From Anas platyrhynchos (Eukaryota > Chordata > Aves > Anseriformes > Anatidae), in NCBI RefSeq assembly GCF_047663525.1, contig NC_092612.1:1769501-1833500 (forward strand): 64,000 bases of DNA, written 5' to 3'. The notes beneath the pieces are model-generated. The model had not been told where the DNA came from and searched no databases. It worked only from the letters and a program-made list of their open reading frames with translations. Within the stretch, counting starts at the first letter, position 1. Every line of letters starts with the position of its first letter. The translations under genes were made by a program, and so were the position numbers. Positions 57,690-64,000 of the stretch are shown here, piece by piece.

Positions 57690-58350
57690 GGGGGATGAGT
57701 GACAGGCGGGCGCGTGGCGGCACGGCCGGGGAGCGGGCGACGCACGAGGGCGCGGGGCAGGGCGGGAGGCAGCGGACGCCGCTCGACGCCGCGGCACCTC
57801 CCGGGTTTTTGGGGCCGGGCTCGCCCCGATCCCAGGCGGAGCAGCGCCGCTGCCCGCGGCCCGAGCCAGCCGGAGCCAGACGGACGCGCCCGGGCAGCGC
57901 GGCGGCCGGGTGGAGCCGCCGCTCGTTTCTTGCCGATCCAGGAGCTCGCTGCGAGTCCTGCAGGGCGTAGCCGGAGCGCGGCTGCCCACCCATTGCGACA
58001 CCCTGAGCCACGGCGGCACGGTGCCAGGGCCCCGGGCGCCGCGAGCTTTTTGCCTACCAAAGCGCCGCGCGGGCTCCGGCTCCTTTTGCTTTCCCTCCCC
58101 TTAATTTTGGGAGGAATCGCCCGGGCGGCTCGCTATCTGTTCAGACTTGAACGGCTCCCCAGAGCGGCACGGGGAGGGAGCGGGGCCGCCAGCCCCACCA
58201 CGCCAAGGGGACGGGGACCAGATCCCGGTCCCACGCCGCCGGCTCCGGGAGGTGCTGGGCGATGCTCCCGGGGCAGCCCCGAAGGCCCCAGGAGGGCAGC
58301 GGGGGGCACGCGCCTCCGCCTCCCCGTGCCCCCCCGTGATGGCCCTGGGG
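57690..58350. promoter_or_regulatory. Orphan CpG island
   Basis: About 650 nt with very frequent CG (e.g. GGGCGACGCACGAGGGCGCG near 57735 and GACGCCGCTCGACGCCGCGG near 57775). It lies several kb from the ETV3L start and from the presumed ETV3 3' end, so it marks no gene seen here. Confidence 0.5.
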
Positions 58351-61300
58351 TCAACGTGTCATTTCTCACGGGTTAATTCCCTCCTTGCCCTCTCAAATTA
58401 AAATAATAGGAGGAGGTGGGCAGGGAGGCAGAAAAAGGAGAGGGCACGGAGAGCCCCGCTCCGCGGGGTGGGAGCGGAGCGATGGTGACCCCAAAAAGGG
58501 GCTCCAAGCGGTTGGGGTGTCTGTGTGGCCGTGAGAGGGAAATGGCCAAAAGCAAGGGAGGCGATGGCAGAAAGAAAAGGCAGAACTGGGACAAAAAGGG
58601 AGCGGGGAGGGAGGGAGCCATTGGGAAAAGGGAGCAGGAGCGAGAGGAGAGGAGCAGAGGGGATGGAAAATAGGCGAAGAGTGGGAAAAAAGGGGGCTGC
58701 AAGAGGAGGACAGGAGAAAAGTGAGCTGGAGAGAGAGGGGAGAAGGAGAAACGGCAGAAAAGGACGGGAACGCGAACGGGGGAGAGGAGAAAGGAGGCAG
58801 CAGCGGCAGCGGGGGTGCTGGGGGACTGCGCCAGAGCAGGATGCGGCCGGCACGCGGGGAGCGCACGCGCCTCTCCGGTCACCGAAGCCTCTTCACGTCC
58901 CATTAGCAGCAATGGAAGGTGACAGCTGCAGATCGATAACAATCGCGGCAACAGACTCGGCGTAATAAACCCATCTCGCTCACATTTCTGAGCGCCCCGG
59001 CCCCATCCAGCGCGACGTCGTGCTCGGCCCACGTGCCGGCCGGGATCGGGCCCCGGGGCTGCGCCGAGCCGGCGGAGGCGGCGGCGCCACTCGTCCCTCC
59101 TCCCCGCGGCTCCGCTGCCAAGGGAGGATTACGGCACCCGAGGCAGGACCGGGGCTGGAGGTGCTTTTAATTGCCCCGGCGTGCGACTGTGCCAGGAGGA
59201 GGCAGGGACGGGAGGAAAGAGCTGGGGGGGGTTCGGCGCAACCTGCGAATTTGGGGTCTCGGCAGGGTCCCCCCGCCGCCACCGCGGGAGCATCCTGGCA
59301 AAGTCACCCTGGGGATGGGATTTTGGGGAGCCCCCCGTCCTCCCTCCAGGCAGCACCGACCCCTGCGGCTGGTGGGCTTCACGCAAAGACCCGGGCGAGG
59401 TTTGAAAGCGAAGCCAGGCAGAGCTGCCCTCGGCCCGCGGCGCGTGGGGAGAAGGGTGCGGGGAATCCCCAGCGGGGCGCGGAGCCCTCCCACGCACCCA
59501 GCTGCGTGCGAGCCTCCCCCCAAAGCCGGGCACCCTTCACACATCGGCTTTGGGAAGCCCCCGAGCCGTTCCCCCACCCCTCAGCATTGGCCCCATAGGG
59601 ATGCCCGGCCCCAAATTAGGGGTTTCGGTCCTGTGCACGCTGTGAGCGCCGCAGCTGGCCGGGGAGAAAGAGATTTGGGGACCCAAGATGCTCGGGGTGG
59701 GGGGGAGGAGGTGTTTTTTTTTTGTTGTCCCCCCCCAGCGTGTGCCTCTCGGTGCCGGGGAGCGGGGCTGGGAGCAGATAAAGCAGCGGCCAAATGAGAA
59801 CTGAGATAAAGCAATTACCTGATCAATACGGGTGAAATTGAGTAATCTGGCAGATCAATAGCACCGGCCCCTCCCGCCCCGTGCCCTCCGCTGCGGAGCT
59901 GAGCACCCCCGAGGCTGCCGCGTGGGGCACGTCGCCCCCCCGGCCCCCCCCCTCCCCACGGCAAGGACACGGGGACCCACAAAAAACCTTGGGGGGGGGT
60001 CAAGGAGATGGCAAGGAGACGCGGGGCGAGAAGCTGCCGATTCCCTGCTCCATCAGTGCCCCCCCTTTCCTCCCCTCTGGGGATTTGAGAGCCCCAAATC
60101 TCTGCGAACCCCCCCCAAAATATAAAAACCTCGCTGCTGCAGCTCTGGGAGAGGAAAGCGAGGGAAAGGGGAAGGGGGAGCTGGGCTGGGGGCTTTCCCG
60201 CAGCCCCCCCCGGCTCACGTCGCTGCCCTGAGCCCCGCGCGGGGGCTTTGAACTCGGCTTTTGGCTGCGCCGGTGTTTGGAAAGGAGGGGGAGCACCTGG
60301 CCGGGAGCGCGCAGGCAGGCGAGGAGCCTCTAATCAGCTTTGCCATCAGCTCCAGGCTCCCAGAAAGAGCTGCTGGGGCCGCTTTGGAAAATTACTGCTT
60401 TGATTTTACTGGAAGTTTCTAAATACTCAGCTTTGGTTTTCCAGCTCGGGCCCAAACCTCCCTTTATTTTCCCTGGAAAGCAGACAGCGCTCGGCTTCGG
60501 AGAGGTTGGCGGGGGGGCTGGGAGAGGGCTCCCTTTTAATCACAAAATTGGAAAAGCAGCGGCGAAGCTGCCTTTTCCCTTCTCGTCGAGGAGCTGGAAG
60601 GGCGGCTGCAAAATTTGGGCTTTTCCCCTCGTTCCCCTGCCTGTTCCCTCTCCGGGGTGGGACCGAGCATCCCAAGCGAGCGCTCGGGGTGCGCGGATTT
60701 GGGAGGCGCACGGGGGATGTCTCCTGCAGCCCCCAAAGCTCCAGATCAGGGGAGAAAAAGCAGCTCCGCAGCCCGGGTTTGGACGGGGAGCATCGTCAGC
60801 ACGTGGGCATTTTGGGAGACTCCAACCAGGCCCAGCTCGTGCTGAGGATGCCTCAAAACCTCGGGACGTTGGCCTCTGGTTCAGGGCACCCCACAAAAGC
60901 CCCGCACGGTGCCGACCCCGCAAGATGCGGCGAGAGCGAATTTGGGCACCCGCAGGCACAGAGCCCCCTGTGCCAGGGGTCTTCCATTCGCCACCTGAGG
61001 TCTGCTGGCACGGGAAGGGCTGGTAAGGGAAAATTCGCCCTCAGGACCCCAGCACAAGCATCCTGGGAATTACCAGGGGCTTAATTAAACGTGCACTGCT
61101 CGTTAGATTCGTTGTGGGTTGAGGAAAGGGAGAAGAAAACTCGAGCCAGGGCTGCCCCGGTCGCGGGAGCACAAGAAAAAGGCCTGGAAAGGGGACGGCG
61201 GCGACGCTGAGCTGCGTGGTGCAAGCACAGGGCCGGGAGCCAGCAGCTCCAGCCCCTAATCCCCTCCTGACACAGATCCCTCTCTGTGCTCAAGGAAAAA

Positions 61301-61659
61301 AAAATATAAAATAATAAAATCAAATCAAGCAGCCCCGTCCCGCCTCCCCAGACAGAGCGGGGCTGCTCCACGCCTCCCCTCGGCCCCTCTTCCCAAGCCC
61401 CTTTCCACTGCAGAAACGCACTTTAAAAAAAAAAAAAAAAACACAAATTGGCAAAAAGCCCGGTCAACAACGCGCTGATTTCAGGGCGTGGATTTCAGCC
61501 AGTTTTAGTTAAATTTAGTTTCAAACGGCCTCAAGAGCGGCGCAGCTGCCGAGCCAAGAGGCTCTGGCGCGAGGGATGTGCGGCAAAAACCCGATCCACG
61601 TCCCGTGGAACACGAAGCCCGGCTGCCAACGTGGGCTGGGGGGAAGAGGCTCTGCCCCG

Positions 61660-61735
61660 TCGTGATAGGAATGGGATTGCGATAGGAATGGGATCGCGAT
61701 GGGAATGGGATCGCGATGGGAATGGGATGGGATCG
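61660..61735. repeat. 18-bp tandem repeat, about 4 copies
   Basis: GAATGGGAT(T/C)GCGAT(A/G)G is repeated four times with one-base changes. Confidence 0.9.
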
Positions 61736-61855
61736 GGACCAGACCCAGGACCCGCAGCGGCGCTCACCTGGGGCAGCGTCTCCTCCCTCGGGACCAAGGA
61801 GCCGGTGGCGGGTTGAGGAAACTCAGGGTGGGAGCCCCAAGAAGCGAGCTAGGAG

Positions 61856-63010
61856 CAGAAATGCTTATTTAAAAGGTTTATTTAACTTTTAATTTGAGGT
61901 AAAATACTTTTTTTTTTTTTTCTTTCAACTTCCATAACAAAATACAGAGCTATCAGATACCCCTGGAAAAAATATGTATATTATACATATATTTCTATAA
62001 CATTACATCATATATATATAATATATATATGCAAACTTTTTGTTTTTTTTTGAAGACTTTATAGAAAGTGGAACGTCTAAAGGCACTGCACAATGGAGTA
62101 TTTAAGGACTACTTTACATTGTTATGTACATATACACACACACTGCTCATCCTGCTCGCCGTGGACAGCTCAAGCCAACCAAGTCCCCGCCCGTATGTGT
62201 ATGCATCCCTACTAATCCCTGCTGAATCGAGTCTAGGAAAGTCAAAGAACATGCCTCAGGAAAAGTGTTTTTTTTTTTTTAAAAAAAAGAAAATTTTCTA
62301 TCGGTAAATACGCTCTCCTTAAAAACACTCTAAAATCGAACTTTGTCTCGAAAAACAAATCTGATTACGATTATTTCAAACCAAAAGAAACTCATTTTTT
62401 TTTTTTTTTTAAAACCCACCAGGATCCATAAGACAAAAAAAAAGAAAAAAAAAGTTATTTTACAAACAAAAAAACATAATTATGGAATAAATAAAAACAA
62501 GGGACAACCGAGCGCGGGCTGGAAAGGTCCCGCGGGGACCCAGGGGGCCGCCGCCGTGGTTAATGCTTCTGGGGGGGGGCTCCTCCGCCGTGCGCCCCCG
62601 TGGCCGTGCCGAGACCCCCGTGGGGATCACGGGGTGGGGGGGGTCCAGGTCGGGGGCTGCAGCGCTTGGAGTCTCGGGGCCCGGCGGGTCCGCGGGACGT
62701 GCTCACCGCTCCGGGCAGACGCGTGGCTAATCCTCCCTGCCCTGTCTTGATCGGGTTATTTTTTCCCCCAAAACTCTCGGCTTGGCGGCTGGTTGTCCGA
62801 TTAAAGTCTCTTTTCCTACAGATTCTCTACGACTAAACAAAGCAAAAAAAAAAAAAAACAAAAAACAATGGTTTAAACATTAACATGCTCTTGATTAATT
62901 AATACAGGTGGACGTTGAGATCTCAACCATTTAAACTTTACAAGTTTAAATATTTTGGCACATCGGAATATATATAATTTTTTTTTTTTTCCTTTTCTTA
63001 TTTAAAACGT
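61856..63010 (-). other. ETV3: AT-rich block, probable ETV3 3' UTR
   Basis: Unlike the rest of the window this block is AT-rich, non-repetitive apart from A/T runs, and without coding potential. TTTATT at 61877-61882 gives AATAAA on the minus strand near its left edge, consistent with the 3' end of a leftward gene. In mammals ETV3 lies next to ETV3L in the same orientation, so ETV3 is the expected owner. ETV3 coding exons are not in the window. Confidence 0.45.
61877..61882 (-). terminator. ETV3: Candidate ETV3 poly(A) signal
   Basis: AATAAA on the minus strand at the boundary between the AT-rich block and GC-rich spacer. Plus-strand AATAAATAAA at about 62486 is an alternative if the block belongs to a rightward transcript. 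Confidence 0.4.
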
Positions 63011-64000
63011 TATTTATAAGCGTGCTCCCCCCCCCCCTCGGGGCGACGCCGCCTGGCCGGGAGGAGCCCCAGCCTTGCACCGCGGTGACCCCTGAGCCAG
63101 CGGGGACATGGGTGGCACTGCCGGGGATTTATTTTGTTTTTTTTTTTTGGGGGAGGGGGGGGTTCCTGGTCCCCCCCCCCCGTACCCCGAGGCGCAGCCC
63201 ACCGCCCGCAGCCGGTCCCTGGTCCGTTGTCCTGAGAACCTGAGTCCTTTATCCCTGAACGCGGAGCTCCCGGTTTGCAGTGCAATGGCTATGAAGAAAC
63301 AACCCCCCCCCCCCAAAAAAAAAAAAACAAAAATACCCCAGCCCCCAAACCGAAGGGTTTTAAAGCCAAAACGACGGTCCAACTCCATTCGTTTCTTGGG
63401 TTTTTTTTTTCTTTTTTTTCCACCTTAAAGAAGTGCGACCAAGGCGGTGCCCCCCCCGAATGGGAGCAGCACCCGCGGGCTCCGGCACTTGGGTCACGAG
63501 GGGGGGGGGGGCGCCGAGACGCTTATAGGGTGGGGGGGGCAAAGGCCTCGTGTTTCTAATTCCTGAGTTCACGCTGACGGCGGGGCTGCGGGGAAGGGAC
63601 AGGAGGGCGAGGGTCCCAGGGGCTCCCTCCCCGCTCCTCCGGGCCTCGGAGGTAAATCAGGGGGACGAGGCAGCCCGGGCTTGGGGTTTGGGGGGGGGAC
63701 ACAAGCCGTAGCCCCCTCCCCGGCTCCCCCTGAGCCCCTTCCTCGTGCGGTGCCGGCGTTTCCCTGCCTACCAGCGCACGCCAACACCCTGGTGCTCGCG
63801 CTCCCTGCCCTTTTTTCACCAGTTCCTGAGCCCTCGACTGCAGAAATCCGCCCGCACGAGGCGCTGGCCGGGAACCGCGTGGAATTCGTCGCGCCGTGGA
63901 TTCGGCTCTACCCATTTTTGTTTTTGTTTTTTTTAAAAATGTTCCTTTCAAGGAATCGTTCGCGATCCGTCCTGATGGCAGCGGGAGGGAGCCGCGTTTC
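63011..64000. other. Right edge: mixed GC-rich sequence with A/T homopolymers
   Basis: It contains long T or A runs beside G or C runs (63127-63180, 63301-63330, 63400-63420, 63925-63940). No exon was recognised; possibly a continuation of the ETV3 3' UTR. Confidence 0.35.

Larger units (their letters stand above)
54261..61855. other. ETV3L-ETV3 intergenic spacer
   Basis: No conserved coding exon was recognised on either strand. It contains an A-run block (54610-54680), a pyrimidine-rich tract (54915-55010), the CpG-rich segments near 56680-56850 and 57690-58350, AT-richer unique patches at about 58900-58985 and 59775-59870, and a short tandem repeat at 61660-61735. Confidence 0.55.

Overview
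The window is vertebrate nuclear DNA and almost certainly avian. It holds five multi-exon genes with GT-AG introns in the order and orientation known from human 1q23.1: NTRK1(+), PEAR1(+), LRRC71(+), ARHGEF11(-), ETV3L(-). A probable 3' end of ETV3(-) lies at the right edge. Very short introns, very high GC, long G and C runs, abundant minisatellites, an antisense CR1 LINE fragment and almost no SINEs are typical of a bird microchromosome. The species cannot be fixed from the sequence; the block corresponds to what is known of chicken chromosome 25. All gene names rest on my reading of exon translations against remembered mammalian proteins, not on a search.

Layout. 1-5.07 kb: 3' part of NTRK1 (TrkA), from the juxtamembrane extracellular stalk to the stop and poly(A) signal, including an 18-nt microexon. 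5.1-11.7 kb: NTRK1-PEAR1 spacer with a purine minisatellite, a duplicated 160-bp segment, a CR1 fragment and simple repeats. 11.76-18.67 kb: complete PEAR1 coding sequence (21 coding exons, 975 aa). 18.7-20.1 kb: an array of CCAAT/ATTGG units ending in a GC-box promoter with a near-consensus RFX X-box, just upstream of LRRC71. 20.9-24.56 kb: LRRC71 (15 coding exons, about 479 aa once two 1-nt frame disruptions are discounted). 25.2-47.3 kb: ARHGEF11 on the minus strand, with 40 coding exons recognised between 25,210 and 40,527 (PDZ, RGS-like, DH, PH and acidic C-terminal regions), a 6.5-kb first intron and a CpG-rich promoter/exon-1 candidate at about 47.0-47.3 kb. 47.3-50.0 kb: G-rich tandem arrays. 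50.0-54.25 kb: ETV3L on the minus strand, with a clear ETS domain that carries a 1-nt break in its recognition helix and a poorly resolved C-terminal half. 54.3-61.86 kb: spacer with an orphan CpG island and AT-richer patches. 61.86-64.0 kb: AT-rich block probably belonging to the ETV3 3' UTR.

The genes share a neighbourhood rather than a pathway: a neurotrophin receptor kinase, an EGF-repeat platelet/endothelial receptor, a ciliary leucine-rich-repeat protein, a RhoA exchange factor and an ETS repressor. The most notable features are the conserved TrkA microexon, a cassette exon of ARHGEF11 beside a 1.3-kb minisatellite, the CCAAT array plus X-box of LRRC71, and a strand-asymmetry flip at the ARHGEF11 promoter. 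Three +1 frame disruptions (two in LRRC71, one in the ETV3L ETS domain) look like homopolymer errors but could be real.
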